NCBI RefSeq assembly: GCF_001578885.1
Contig: NZ_KQ969495.1
Location: 115,882-179,881 of the forward strand
DNA length: 64,000 bases
Reading direction: 5' to 3'
Source of the DNA: Streptococcus sp. DD12
GTDB taxonomy: Bacteria > Bacillota > Bacilli > Lactobacillales > Streptococcaceae
Under the pieces are notes generated by a model, which was not told where the DNA came from, ran no database searches, and saw nothing but the letters and a program-made list of their open reading frames with translations. Of the stretch, positions 10,202 through 18,880 are shown in pieces. Numbering within the stretch: position 1 is the first letter of the stretch; every line of letters starts with the position of its first letter. A program made the translations under genes and the position numbers.

Positions 10202-11074
10202 ATGCAGGTACAAAAGAGTTTTAAAGACCAAAGGGAGCAGGGGCAGCTGTATCTGGTACCAACACCAATCGGTAACCTAGAAGACATGACCTTTCGTGCC
10301 GTTAAGATTTTGCAGGAGGTGGCCCTTATCGCTGCAGAAGACACGCGGACAACAGGAATCCTGCTCCAGCATTTTGAGATTAAGACCAAGCAAATCAGTT
10401 TTCATGAGCATAATGCCTACGAAAAAATCCCAGGCTTGCTGGCTCGGCTCCAAGCAGGAGAAAGCATCGCTCAGGTGTCAGACGCTGGAATGCCTAGCAT
10501 TTCAGACCCAGGCCATGATTTGGTGAAGGCTGCCATTGAAAAAGGGATTGCCGTCATCGCCCTACCGGGAGCTAGTGCGGGGATAACAGCGCTGATTGCC
10601 AGTGGCTTGGCTCCGCAACCACATATTTTTTATGGCTTTTTGCCTCGGAAAACTGGGGCCCAAAAACGCTTTTTAGAAGCCAAAAAGACCTACCCTGAGA
10701 CACAAATTTTTTACGAATCCCCTTACCGCATTGCTCAGACCTTAGCAACTCTCAAGGAGGTCTATGGGGACCGACAAGTGGTTTTGGTCCGTGAGTTGAC
10801 AAAACTATTTGAAGAATACCAACGGGGGACGCTATCTGAAATTATGTCTTATTTAGAGGATGTCCCTGCCAAAGGCGAATGTCTTGTCATCGTATCCGGC
10901 GCCGAGGCTGAGAGCCCTAGTGCGGAAGCAGGAGCAGACCCCTTAGCGCTAGTAGCTAGTAAAATTGCACAGGGTGACAAGCCTAATCAGGCAATCAAAA
11001 CAGTTGCCAAAAGTTTGGGGCTCAATCGCCAGGACTTGTATCGACAGTTTCATGATAAAAACATGACAGAATAA
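10202..11074 (+). CDS. rsmI: 16S rRNA 2'-O-ribose methyltransferase RsmI (C1402)
   Basis: Methylates the 2'-OH of 16S C1402. 290 residues. Family landmarks: PTPIGNLEDMT, AAEDTRTT, SDAGMPSISDPG and ALPGASAGITAL of the SAM-binding tetrapyrrole-methylase fold, then FYESPYRI. The start follows the yabA stop by two bases; the SD is within the end of yabA. Confidence 0.94.
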   Translation: MQVQKSFKDQREQGQLYLVPTPIGNLEDMTFRAVKILQEVALIAAEDTRTTGILLQHFEIKTKQISFHEHNAYEKIPGLLARLQAGESIAQVSDAGMPSISDPGHDLVKAAIEKGIAVIALPGASAGITALIASGLAPQPHIFYGFLPRKTGAQKRFLEAKKTYPETQIFYESPYRIAQTLATLKEVYGDRQVVLVRELTKLFEEYQRGTLSEIMSYLEDVPAKGECLVIVSGAEAESPSAEAGADPLALVASKIAQGDKPNQAIKTVAKSLGLNRQDLYRQFHDKNMTE

Positions 11075-11085
11075 GGATAAAATAC

Positions 11086-11114
11086 TTGCACAAGGTGACC
11101 GTTTAAGATATAAT
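11086..11114 (+). promoter_or_regulatory. Promoter of frameshifted membrane-protein gene
   Basis: TTGCAC, 17-bp spacer, TATAAT. A strong promoter by consensus, 28 bases before the start codon. Confidence 0.75.
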
Positions 11115-11142
11115 AAGTACATAATAATATGTGGAGGGCGAC

Positions 11143-11738
11143 ATGCAGGTCTGGGGACTTATTGCAGCAGGTGTTTTTGCCATTTATGTTGGAACAGTGC
11201 TCAAAGAAGCACACTATATTCGACGCCATGGGGTACGTAATGTGGCTTATCAGCGCGTGATGTTCAATTGGCTTTTGATGTCTTTCTTTTTTGTCAGTCT
11301 TGGTGGAACGGTCGTGACGGGTGTGGCTGAAACCATGCCGGTTTCCCAGACCAAGATGGTAGCTCAGACGAAAAACAAGCCAGTAAGGTCAAAGAGGCTG
11401 CTTCCAGTGATAAGGCTAGTCAGAAGAAGGACAAGGCTGATAAGAGCAAGGAAGCGTCATCTAGTTCGTCAGCTCCAGCAACACCAGCAAGTAGCAGTCA
11501 GCCACAAGCATCTAGTGCCAGTGCTCCGACTGAGACAGTGACGGTACCTGACTCAACCTATACGGCACCAGCGACAGGAGGAACCACCACGACAACAACG
11601 GGTGGGACCACTACGACTGGGGGCAACACAACCACCTGGTCTTCTGTGATATACGAGCCTGAAACCACCTGGTCTACCCACTACACGTCACAAGGGCCAA
11701 CGGAAACCTATTCGACAGTCATTACAGGAACTGAGTAA
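11143..11738 (+). pseudogene. Small membrane protein with Ser/Thr-rich C-terminus, frameshifted
   Basis: Unrecognised family. From ATG 11143 (SD GGAGGG) the product begins MQVWGLIAAG with two membrane segments (about 1-20 and 44-66). After about 11341 the frame turns into arginine-rich nonsense, while the -1 frame gives a credible continuation: a Lys/Ser/Ala-rich linker, then TVTVPDSTYTAPATGG and Thr/Gly repeats up to the stop at 11738. The shift lies between 11331 (after a TGA in the second frame) and about 11365, around CCCAGACCAAGATGG, consistent with loss of one base. The intact product would be about 198 residues, anchored at the membrane with an extended low-complexity outer part. A sequencing error, a real mutation and phase variation cannot be told apart here. 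Confidence 0.65.
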
Positions 11739-11757
11739 AAAACTCAGCTCCTTTTTT
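11727..11757 (+). terminator. Terminator overlapping the end of the frameshifted gene
   Basis: GGAACTGAGT and ACTCAGCTCC form the stem, followed by T6. The stop codon of the gene lies in the loop. Confidence 0.85.
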
Positions 11758-11823
11758 ATTGCCGAATTTTTATAAATTTATTTTTCTGATAATCAGTAAA
11801 ATATTCCCAGTTGCTGACTTTTA

Positions 11824-11832
11824 TGCTATAAT
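11824..11832 (+). promoter_or_regulatory. Extended -10 promoter of serC
   Basis: TGCTATAAT, 28 bases before the serC ATG; no clear -35. Confidence 0.6.
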
Positions 11833-11860
11833 AGCATCATATTTATACGGAGGTATGTCT

Positions 11861-12952
11861 ATGACGATTTATAATTTCTCTGCGGGACCTGCAGTCCTGC
11901 CAAAGCCTGTCTTAGAACAAGCGCAAAAAGAACTCTTGGATTACCAAGGGTCCGGCATGAGTGTGTTGGAAATGTCCCATCGTTCCAAAGAATTTGATGA
12001 AATTATCAAATCGGCAGAGGCAACTTTGCGTGAGCTCATGGCTATTCCTGACAATTACCGGGTGCTCTTTTTACAAGGGGGAGCTTCCCTGGAGTTTAGC
12101 ATGATTCCGCTCAATCTGGCCCAAGGGAAAAAAGCCTATTACCTGGTTGGTGGTTCTTGGGGGAAAAAGGCCTATACAGAGGCTGTTAAGTTATCAAAAA
12201 CCATTCCTTTTGAACCAATCTTGCTAGCTTCTAGTGAGGAGACTGTCTATGACCATATCCCGACCTTTGATGCGACAAGCATTGATCCGGATGCGGCATA
12301 TGTGCATCTGACGACCAATAACACGATTGAAGGAACCAGCATTTACGACTTGCCTGATACCAACGGTGTTCCGATTGTAGCAGATATGTCATCAAATATT
12401 TTGGCCGTTCGTTACAATGTGGAAGATTTTGCCATGATTTATGCTGGTGCGCAGAAAAACATTGGGCCTGCAGGGGTAACGGTTGTGATTATTCGCGATG
12501 ATTTCCTCAACGATCAACCTGTCTTGTCATCAATGTTGGATTATCGCATTCAAGCAGATGCGCAATCTCTTTACAACACACCACCAGCTTACTCTATCTA
12601 TATTGCGAAGTTGGTCTTTGATTGGGTTAAAGAAATGGGTGGCGTTGATGCTATGGAAGCAGCTAACCGTGAAAAATCTGGACTGCTCTATGATTTTATC
12701 GAACAATCTGACTTTTACAGCAACCCTGTTAAAACACCAAAAGATCGTTCGGTCGCCAATGTGCCTTTTGTGACCCCAAGTCCAGACTTAGATGCGAAAT
12801 TTGTTGCGGAAGCAACACCACTTGGATTTAAAAACATCAAAGGTCATCGTTCCGTTGGGGGCATGCGTGCTAGCCTTTACAATGCCTTTCCACGCCAAGG
12901 GGTTGAGGATTTAATTGCCTTTATGAAACGTTTTGAAGAGGAAAATGCCTAA
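11861..12952 (+). CDS. serC: Phosphoserine aminotransferase
   Basis: Second step of serine synthesis: 3-phosphohydroxypyruvate + Glu to phosphoserine, PLP-dependent. The start [14 protein letters not shown] at 11861 is chosen over an ATG at 11855 because the ACGGAGGT site is 7 bases away from 11861 but touches 11855. 363 residues. [15 protein letters not shown] holds the PLP lysine; [14 protein letters not shown] is the C-terminal signature. First gene of a serC-GNAT-serA operon. Confidence 0.95.
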   Translation: MTIYNFSAGPAVLPKPVLEQAQKELLDYQGSGMSVLEMSHRSKEFDEIIKSAEATLRELMAIPDNYRVLFLQGGASLEFSMIPLNLAQGKKAYYLVGGSWGKKAYTEAVKLSKTIPFEPILLASSEETVYDHIPTFDATSIDPDAAYVHLTTNNTIEGTSIYDLPDTNGVPIVADMSSNILAVRYNVEDFAMIYAGAQKNIGPAGVTVVIIRDDFLNDQPVLSSMLDYRIQADAQSLYNTPPAYSIYIAKLVFDWVKEMGGVDAMEAANREKSGLLYDFIEQSDFYSNPVKTPKDRSVANVPFVTPSPDLDAKFVAEATPLGFKNIKGHRSVGGMRASLYNAFPRQGVEDLIAFMKRFEEENA

Positions 12953-13497
12953 TGCAGATTCGTCAAGCTTTTCCAAATGAGGTGGGCCCAATTATGGCCC
13001 TTATCGAAGCAGGGCGTGAGCAGATGGCTGCCTATGGGAGTGACCAGTGGCAAGATGGCTATCCACATGAAGACGTGATTTTGACTGACATTTTGGAAGG
13101 TCAGGCTTATGTGGGCCTAGTTGAGGGTGAGATTGTGGCTTACTCAGCGGTCATCACCGGTCACGAAAGGGCTTATGATGCGATTTTTGATGGCCAATGG
13201 CGTCACAAAAACCACATCTACACGGTCTTTCATCGGATGGTGGTTTCCCCATCTCATCAGGGCAAAGGCTACGGTAAGACCTTTTTGCAGGGCTTGATTG
13301 AAGGCCATGAAGGTCCAGACTTTCGGGCGGATACGCATCCCCAAAATAAAGGCATGCAAAAATTGCTAGAGCGTTTGGGCTTTGTCTATTGTGGCCAAGT
13401 TCCTGTAGCCACGGGGCGTCTGGCTTATCAAAAAATTAAGCAAGCCCACGAAAAAGCACGCTATCAAGAAATTGATGCAGAAGATGGATTCCAATAA
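12952..13497 (+). CDS. GNAT-family N-acetyltransferase in the serine operon
   Basis: 181 residues. The start ATG shares a base with the serC stop (TAATG), so translation is coupled. The acetyl-CoA motif is VVSPSHQGKGYGKTFLQGL, and the C-terminal QKLLERLGFVYCG fits the family. Substrate unknown; the same gene sits between serC and serA in other streptococci, suggesting a link to serine metabolism, but nothing in the sequence shows it. Confidence 0.82.
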   Translation: MQIRQAFPNEVGPIMALIEAGREQMAAYGSDQWQDGYPHEDVILTDILEGQAYVGLVEGEIVAYSAVITGHERAYDAIFDGQWRHKNHIYTVFHRMVVSPSHQGKGYGKTFLQGLIEGHEGPDFRADTHPQNKGMQKLLERLGFVYCGQVPVATGRLAYQKIKQAHEKARYQEIDAEDGFQ

Positions 13498-13509
13498 AAA
13501 GGAGAAGGA

Positions 13510-14688
13510 ATGGTTTATAGCGTAAAAACCTACAATAATATTAATAAAATTGGCCTTAAAGAACTGGGCAATGGCTTTCAAATTGATGGGGAGAAGGCTG
13601 TCAATCCTGATGCCTATATCCTTCGGAGTGAAAACCTCCACGGTCAAGTCTTTCCTAGCCAATTAAAAGCGATTGCCCGTGCTGGTGCTGGAACCAACAA
13701 TATCCCTATTGAAGAAGCGACGGAAGCGGGGATTGTGGTCTTTAACACACCTGGTGCCAATGCCAATGCGGTCAAAGAAGCTGTGATTGCTTCCTTGCTC
13801 ATGTCTGCCCGAGACTACCTAGGCGCTAACGCATGGGTCAATACCTTAAGTGGGGCTGATGTGCCTAAACAAGTAGAAGCGGGTAAAAAAGCTTTTGCAG
13901 GAAGCGAGATTGCTGGTAAAACCTTGGGTGTCATCGGGCTTGGCGCTATTGGCGCTCGGATTGCAAATGATGCCCGCCGCTTAGGCATGACAGTTCTTGG
14001 TTACGACCCTTACGTTTCTATCGAAACCGCTTGGAACATTTCCAGTCATGTCCAAAGGGTACAAGATATTAAAGACATTTTTGCTCAGTCTGACTATATC
14101 ACCATCCACGTGCCCTTGAATGATGGCACCCGACATACCTTTGATGCTGAGGCTTTTGCCTTGATGCCAAAGGGTGTGACCATTATCAACTTTGCCCGTG
14201 GTGAGTTGGTTGACAACCAAGCCCTTTTCGATGCTATCGAAACAGGTGTCGTCAAAAACTATATCACAGACTTTGGGACTGAGGACTTGCTCAATCAGGA
14301 GCATATCACGGTCTTTCCACATGTGGGGGGATCAACCGCAGAAGCTGAACTCAACTGTGCCATTATGGCTGGTCAAACCATACGACGTTTTATGGAAACA
14401 GGTGAGATTGTTAACTCAGTCAATTTCCCTAATGTGGAACAGAGCTTGTCTGCACCTTACCGTCTGACCCTAATCAACAAAAACGTGCCAAACATTGTGG
14501 CTCGTATTTCAACGGCTGTCTCTGAAGCTGGTATCAACATCGCAAACATTATCAACAAGTCCAAAGGGGATTATGCTTATACGCTTTTGGATCTTGATGA
14601 GAGTGATGAAGCCAAGGTTCAAGACTTGCTGGCTGCCTTTCAAGGGAGTGAAAATATTGTGCGCGTGCGCGTGATTGATAATCGTTAA
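13510..14688 (+). CDS. serA: D-3-phosphoglycerate dehydrogenase
   Basis: First step of serine synthesis, NAD-dependent. 392 residues: substrate domain, NAD-binding Rossmann fold (GLGAIGARIA), catalytic region with FARGELVD and HVGGSTAEAE, and a C-terminal ACT domain (about 318-392, beginning PYRLTLINKNVPN) that is the usual serine-feedback site. SD AAAGGAGAAGGA precedes ATG 13510. Closes the operon before a terminator. Confidence 0.95.
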   Translation: MVYSVKTYNNINKIGLKELGNGFQIDGEKAVNPDAYILRSENLHGQVFPSQLKAIARAGAGTNNIPIEEATEAGIVVFNTPGANANAVKEAVIASLLMSARDYLGANAWVNTLSGADVPKQVEAGKKAFAGSEIAGKTLGVIGLGAIGARIANDARRLGMTVLGYDPYVSIETAWNISSHVQRVQDIKDIFAQSDYITIHVPLNDGTRHTFDAEAFALMPKGVTIINFARGELVDNQALFDAIETGVVKNYITDFGTEDLLNQEHITVFPHVGGSTAEAELNCAIMAGQTIRRFMETGEIVNSVNFPNVEQSLSAPYRLTLINKNVPNIVARISTAVSEAGINIANIINKSKGDYAYTLLDLDESDEAKVQDLLAAFQGSENIVRVRVIDNR

Positions 14689-14697
14689 GCAAAAGAG

Positions 14698-14727
14698 AGT
14701 CTGGGGTCAACCCCCAGGCTTTTTTAC
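14698..14727 (+). terminator. Terminator after serA
   Basis: AGTCTGGGG and CCCCAGGCT pair around TCAAC, followed by T5. Confidence 0.88.
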
Positions 14728-14875
14728 TGCGAAAAATGATTTTACAGGAACTGTTTGTGAATTATTGTTAAAGAAGCGTAACGAAAAGATGTGGTTTACT
14801 TAACATTTTCTTAATGGTATGGCTAAACTGTCATTGAAATGATAAGATTGTCTTATCACTTAAAGGAGAGATAAG

Positions 14876-17050
14876 ATGAAAAAAGAAAATGCCACTTGGT
14901 ATAGTTTACGTAAGGTTAAAGGCGGCTTAGCTTCGCTGACCCTTCTGGCCAGTTTTTTTGTGGGGGCAGTCACGGTATCTGCTGATGACTTGGCAACAAG
15001 TGACGCGAAAGCATCAAGTGATCAAGAACAGGTTCTTGTGTCTGACCAATCCGACCAGACCTTGTTAGCTCAGGCCCCAAGTGAGGCCCAAAATCAATCG
15101 GTCTCTGGGGAAGCCACAGGCCTTCAAGGAGCAGAGAGCCAAGCCGAATCATCGCCATCTTTTGAAGCGAAAGAGACTGAGAAGGAAAGTGCTGCTGTGA
15201 CAGCAACCCCTTCTGATCAGGCAGATGAAAATGTTCTTTTGGCTGATAGTAAGGTTTCGGCAGATGGCACTGTATCTGCTGTTTTGGGGGCTGTGAACCA
15301 GTCGGCTAACCTAACAGGTTTTCAGGAAGGAACCGATGGTAGTTGGTACTACTATGGGGCAGATGGTCAAGCAGTCACAGGGACGCAGACCATTAATGGA
15401 CAAACCCTGTTTTTTGCAGCCGATGGCAAGCAAGTCAAAGGTGCCTTTGCGACAGACGCGCAAGGCCAATCGTATTTTTACGATGCAGATACTGGTGACC
15501 GCTGGACCAACCGTTTTGTTGGGGTCGACGGCCAGTGGTATTATCTGGATGCTTCTGGTCTTAAAGTGACAGGTGCGCAGCTTATCAATGGTCAAAATCT
15601 TTACTTTAATGCAGATGGTAGCCAAGTCAAGGGACAGTTGGCCAATCGGGATGGATTTGCTTACTATTATGCAGCGGATACAGGTGATTTGGTCACCAAT
15701 AGCACGCTTGTGCTTGACGGGAAAACTTATCACCTTAATGAGTTTGGGGTAGCCACGACAGATAGCGATAAGATTGCGACTGTTGAGACAACAATGGTCT
15801 TAGACAGTTATGAGTTTGGTCCTGCGGTTTCTAAAGTCATTCTAGCCCTCAATCAAAAAGTGACACCGGACGTGGTTCATGCAGGTTCTCAAGTTATTTT
15901 AGCTGGCTCTCCACGAAAAATCACCAATTCTTACGTTTCTGACGCCTCCGGGCATGTCATCTATTTTGATAGTTCTTCTTATGTGACCTTGGAGTTAGAA
16001 GTGATTTATGATGCCAAGGATACGAGCCGTAACGCCACACCTTTATCCTTCGATTTGGCTAGTTTTAGCAATAAATGGGCGACCAATTACCGCATTGATG
16101 TGGATGACTTGCAACTTCAGGCTGACAGCACCAAGGACATCCAGTGGTTGGACTCCAGTCAAGATGCCATTAACCACCGCCTCTATGACAATACTGAGCG
16201 TTTTAGTGAGCGTGGGAGTTATGGGCGCTTGCACTATGCCGCCTATCAACCAGATGGGGTGACAGCAGAAGACCCTGTGCCTTTGGTGGTTTGGTTGCAT
16301 GGGATTGGGGAAGTTGGTACGGATGTCAATATCCCTATTTTGGCCAGCAATGTGGTTCGGCTGACTCAAGAGGATCTACAAAGTTCTTGGACAAGTCGTT
16401 CAGGACAGCACAAGGGTGCCCATGTTTTGGTCCTGCAAAGTCCTCAGGCTTGGAGTGCTAACCTGGCAGCAGATTTAATGGCAGCTGTGCAAGATTACGT
16501 GGCCAGTCACCCTAGCGTAGACCCTAAGCGCATTCACCTCTTGGGGGCCTCTAACGGTGGCGGGATGGTCGTCACGATGGGAGCGACCTATCCGGATTAT
16601 TTTGCCAGCCTTGTACCCATTGCAGCTCCTTTTTCGGCTGTGCTCGATAGCAATAAAACCCTGACGAACCAAGGCTTAAGCAACTTATTTAACCAACCTA
16701 TGTGGCTATTACAAACCAGCTCAGACCAAACGGTAGTCGCATCGGATAATGTCGAGCCTTTCTACAAACAAATCCTGCAAGCGGGTGCTAGCAACAAGTG
16801 GTTATCCTTGTTTGAAAGCAATCGAGGGAGTCAATTTCCAGATGTGACTTATAATGGGCACTGGTCATGGGTTCGCCTCTTTAATAATCAAGTCAATGGC
16901 GTGCAAAAACCTGAAAATGCTCGCACTTGGGACGGCTTATCTGGTATGGTCGCAACAGACCCTACTTTTGGTGGAGATGCCAAAGCTAACTCTCAGGGGC
17001 AAAGCTTTGACTCAATTTTCGCTTGGCTAAATGCGCAAGTCAAGGCCTAA
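14876..17050 (+). CDS. Secreted alpha/beta-hydrolase esterase with glucan-binding repeats
   Basis: 724 residues in four parts. Residues 1-37 are a YSIRK-like signal (WYSLRKVKGGLAS, cleavage after VSA). Residues ~38-140 are an acidic, Ser/Gln-rich stretch of low complexity. Residues ~143-290 hold aromatic GW-type repeats of the CW-binding/glucan-binding kind (GSWYYYGADG, GQWYYLDASG, FAYYYAADTG). The C-terminal ~430 residues contain a PHB-depolymerase/feruloyl-esterase-like hydrolase: an oxyanion segment VVWLHGIGEVG, the nucleophile elbow GASNGGGM (S559), and a late GHWSW with the likely catalytic His. No LPXTG, so attachment would be through the repeats to glucan or teichoic acid. Single gene. 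Acyl substrate unknown. Confidence 0.82.
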   Translation: MKKENATWYSLRKVKGGLASLTLLASFFVGAVTVSADDLATSDAKASSDQEQVLVSDQSDQTLLAQAPSEAQNQSVSGEATGLQGAESQAESSPSFEAKETEKESAAVTATPSDQADENVLLADSKVSADGTVSAVLGAVNQSANLTGFQEGTDGSWYYYGADGQAVTGTQTINGQTLFFAADGKQVKGAFATDAQGQSYFYDADTGDRWTNRFVGVDGQWYYLDASGLKVTGAQLINGQNLYFNADGSQVKGQLANRDGFAYYYAADTGDLVTNSTLVLDGKTYHLNEFGVATTDSDKIATVETTMVLDSYEFGPAVSKVILALNQKVTPDVVHAGSQVILAGSPRKITNSYVSDASGHVIYFDSSSYVTLELEVIYDAKDTSRNATPLSFDLASFSNKWATNYRIDVDDLQLQADSTKDIQWLDSSQDAINHRLYDNTERFSERGSYGRLHYAAYQPDGVTAEDPVPLVVWLHGIGEVGTDVNIPILASNVVRLTQEDLQSSWTSRSGQHKGAHVLVLQSPQAWSANLAADLMAAVQDYVASHPSVDPKRIHLLGASNGGGMVVTMGATYPDYFASLVPIAAPFSAVLDSNKTLTNQGLSNLFNQPMWLLQTSSDQTVVASDNVEPFYKQILQAGASNKWLSLFESNRGSQFPDVTYNGHWSWVRLFNNQVNGVQKPENARTWDGLSGMVATDPTFGGDAKANSQGQSFDSIFAWLNAQVKA

Positions 17051-17059
17051 AACACTGGT

Positions 17060-17073
17060 TAAAAACGTTTACA
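17060..17073 (+). promoter_or_regulatory. cre-like CcpA site upstream of the riboswitch promoter
   Basis: TAAAAACGTTTACA matches TGWAANCGNTNWCA at 13 of 14 positions. It lies 24 bases upstream of the -35 of the symporter promoter and just past the stop of the esterase gene. Confidence 0.5.
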
Positions 17074-17078
17074 TTATT

Positions 17079-17118
17079 AAAATAAGCTGAGGCCTATTGA
17101 CCTTAAGCTTATTTTTGT
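17079..17118 (+). terminator. Terminator after esterase gene
   Basis: AATAAGCT..AGG pairs with CCT..AAGCTTATT, ending in TTTTTGT. The promoter of the next transcript overlaps its right arm. Confidence 0.65.
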
Positions 17119-17125
17119 CTAAAAT
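17097..17125 (+). promoter_or_regulatory. Promoter of glycine riboswitch/symporter transcript
   Basis: TTGACC, exactly 17 bases, TAAAAT. The right arm of the preceding terminator lies in the spacer. Confidence 0.75.
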
Positions 17126-17187
17126 ATAAGAACACAACACATAAACCGAATGAAGTTTTTCAGAAGCATGCGTTTGCGACTGTGAAA

Positions 17188-17275
17188 TGGACGGAACTCT
17201 GGAGAGACCGTAAAGGCACCGAAGGGGCAAGGTAGCAAGAGCTACTCAAACTCTCAGGTAAAAGGACAGAGCGAT
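17188..17275 (+). promoter_or_regulatory. Glycine riboswitch, single aptamer
   Basis: Shows the conserved gcvT-motif order: P1 5' strand ACTCTGGAGAG, CACCGAAGGGGCAA, a variable hairpin (GGTAGC/GCTACT), then CTCTCAGG, TAAAAGGACAGAG closing P1. Only one full aptamer is present; the ~45 bases after it could hold the vestigial second aptamer seen in other singlet glycine switches. It precedes a Na+/alanine-glycine symporter. Confidence 0.92.
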
Positions 17276-17319
17276 GAAGCCGACAAGCTATGAACAATGG
17301 TTTGTTAACGGATTTGCCC

Positions 17320-17361
17320 CTCCAGAGTCTAGGACAGCTGTTCTAGGCTCTGTTTTATTTT
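17320..17361 (+). terminator. Riboswitch-controlled terminator
   Basis: CAGAGTCTAGGACAGC pairs with GCTGTTCTAGGCTCTG followed by TTTTATTTT. Its left arm includes CTCCAGAGT (17320-17328), the exact complement of ACTCTGGAG (17196-17204) in P1 of the aptamer, so the aptamer and the terminator can form together while the alternative pairing would break both. This predicts that glycine turns expression off. Confidence 0.85.
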
Positions 17362-17485
17362 CTGATGTCAACCTGTAAAGTCCCAACTCCTGAGCATGTC
17401 TTAAGCAATTTTCGTACTAACGGTAGTGTGGCGTGGCCAATCATAGGGACCCTTTAGTCAATAAAAGGTCCAAAAAGGAGTAGAC

Positions 17486-18814
17486 ATGGTAACGTTTTTA
17501 AATCAAGTGGATAGCTTTGTTTGGGGGCCGCCTCTTTTGATCTTGTTGGTGGGGACAGGTATTTATTTGACCCTGCGTTTGGGACTTTTACAGATTGTCC
17601 GTCTTCCCAAAGCCTTTAAACTCATCTTTGTCCAAGACAAGGGGCATGGGGATGTTTCTAGTTTTGCCGCCTTGTGTACAGCCTTGGCGGCAACCGTCGG
17701 AACTGGGAATATTATCGGGGTTGCGACAGCCATTAAGGTAGGTGGCCCTGGAGCCCTCTTTTGGATGTGGATGGCTGCCTTTTTTGGGATGGCAACCAAG
17801 TATTCTGAGGGACTTTTGGCTATCAAGTTTCGCCGTAAGGACACAAATGGGGCGATTGCGGGTGGGCCCATGCATTATATCCTCCTTGGGATGGGGGAAA
17901 AATGGCGCCCTTTGGCCATCTTCTTTGCCTTTGCTGGCCTCTTAGTGGCTCTCTTAGGGATTGGGACCTTCACTCAGGTGAATTCGATTACCGAATCAGT
18001 TTACAACACCACCCAGATTTCCCCGGCTATTACAGCCACTATTTTAGCGGTTTTGGTTGCGATTGCGGTCTTTGGTGGCCTGCAATCCATCTCAAAGGTT
18101 TCAACGGCAGTCGTGCCTTTTATGGCCATTATCTATATTATCGGTACGGTGACAGTTATTGCCTTTAACTGGGACAAATTACTTCCAACCTTAATCATGG
18201 TGGTGACCTCAGCTTTTAGCCCTACAGCAGCAGTAGGTGGCTTTGCGGGTGCCAGTGTGCGTATGGCCATTCAAAATGGTGTGGCACGCGGGGTCTTTTC
18301 CAATGAATCCGGTCTGGGTTCTGCGCCGATTGCAGCAGCCGCTGCTAAAACCAACGAACCTGTTGAACAAGGCCTGATATCCATGACTGGGACCTTTATT
18401 GATACCTTGATTATCTGTACCTTGACAGGTCTGACGATTTTGACGACAGGTGTTTGGGATAGCTCCCTCAACGGTGTTTCCTTGACCCAGTCAGCTTTTT
18501 CAACCGTTTTTGGGAACTTAGGGCCTAGCCTTTTGACCATTTTCTTAGTCCTCTTTGCCTTTACGACAATTTTGGGCTGGAACTACTATGGCGAGCGGTG
18601 TTTTGAGTTCTTGTTTGGGGTCAAGTATATTTGGCTCTATCGTTGGATTTTTGTGGCAATGGTGCTGTTGGGTGGCTTCTTGTCGCTCAATGCCGTATGG
18701 ATTATTGCCGATATTGTTAATGCGCTCATGGCCTTGCCAAACCTTATCGCCCTCTTGGCTTTGTCGCCTGTCATCATCTCAGAGACCAAGCGTTACTTTG
18801 CCAAGAAGGACTAA
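17486..18814 (+). CDS. Sodium:alanine/glycine symporter (AGCS family)
   Basis: Imports alanine and/or glycine with Na+. 442 residues, about 11 membrane helices. Family signatures: GTGNIIGVATAI with the Na+/substrate loop, GGPMHYI, GVARGVFSNESGLGSAPIAAAAA and the late GWNYYGERC. SD AAAAAGGAG precedes ATG 17486. The glycine riboswitch in its leader points to glycine as a physiological substrate, with uptake shut down when glycine is plentiful. Confidence 0.93.
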   Translation: MVTFLNQVDSFVWGPPLLILLVGTGIYLTLRLGLLQIVRLPKAFKLIFVQDKGHGDVSSFAALCTALAATVGTGNIIGVATAIKVGGPGALFWMWMAAFFGMATKYSEGLLAIKFRRKDTNGAIAGGPMHYILLGMGEKWRPLAIFFAFAGLLVALLGIGTFTQVNSITESVYNTTQISPAITATILAVLVAIAVFGGLQSISKVSTAVVPFMAIIYIIGTVTVIAFNWDKLLPTLIMVVTSAFSPTAAVGGFAGASVRMAIQNGVARGVFSNESGLGSAPIAAAAAKTNEPVEQGLISMTGTFIDTLIICTLTGLTILTTGVWDSSLNGVSLTQSAFSTVFGNLGPSLLTIFLVLFAFTTILGWNYYGERCFEFLFGVKYIWLYRWIFVAMVLLGGFLSLNAVWIIADIVNALMALPNLIALLALSPVIISETKRYFAKKD

Positions 18815-18852
18815 CTAAGACTCAGAGGGGGTCTATGAATTATAGCATAGAA

Positions 18853-18877
18853 AAAGAACCGTAGAGGTTCTTTTTTT
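18853..18877 (+). terminator. Terminator after symporter
   Basis: AAAGAACC and GGTTCTTT with GTAGA loop, then T7. Confidence 0.85.
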
Positions 18878-18880
18878 GTC

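Noticed and set aside
11341..11355. TTTCCCA heptamer as a programmed -1 frameshift site in the frameshifted gene
   Set aside because: The heptamer is out of register: the zero-frame codons are GTT TCC CAG, not TTC CCA, and no strong downstream stem follows at the right distance. An ordinary one-base loss explains the data better.
14756..14771. WalR-like TGTGAA/TGTTAA repeat upstream of the esterase gene
   Set aside because: The repeat spacing is 10 rather than 11 bases and the first half deviates from TGTWAH; too weak to list.
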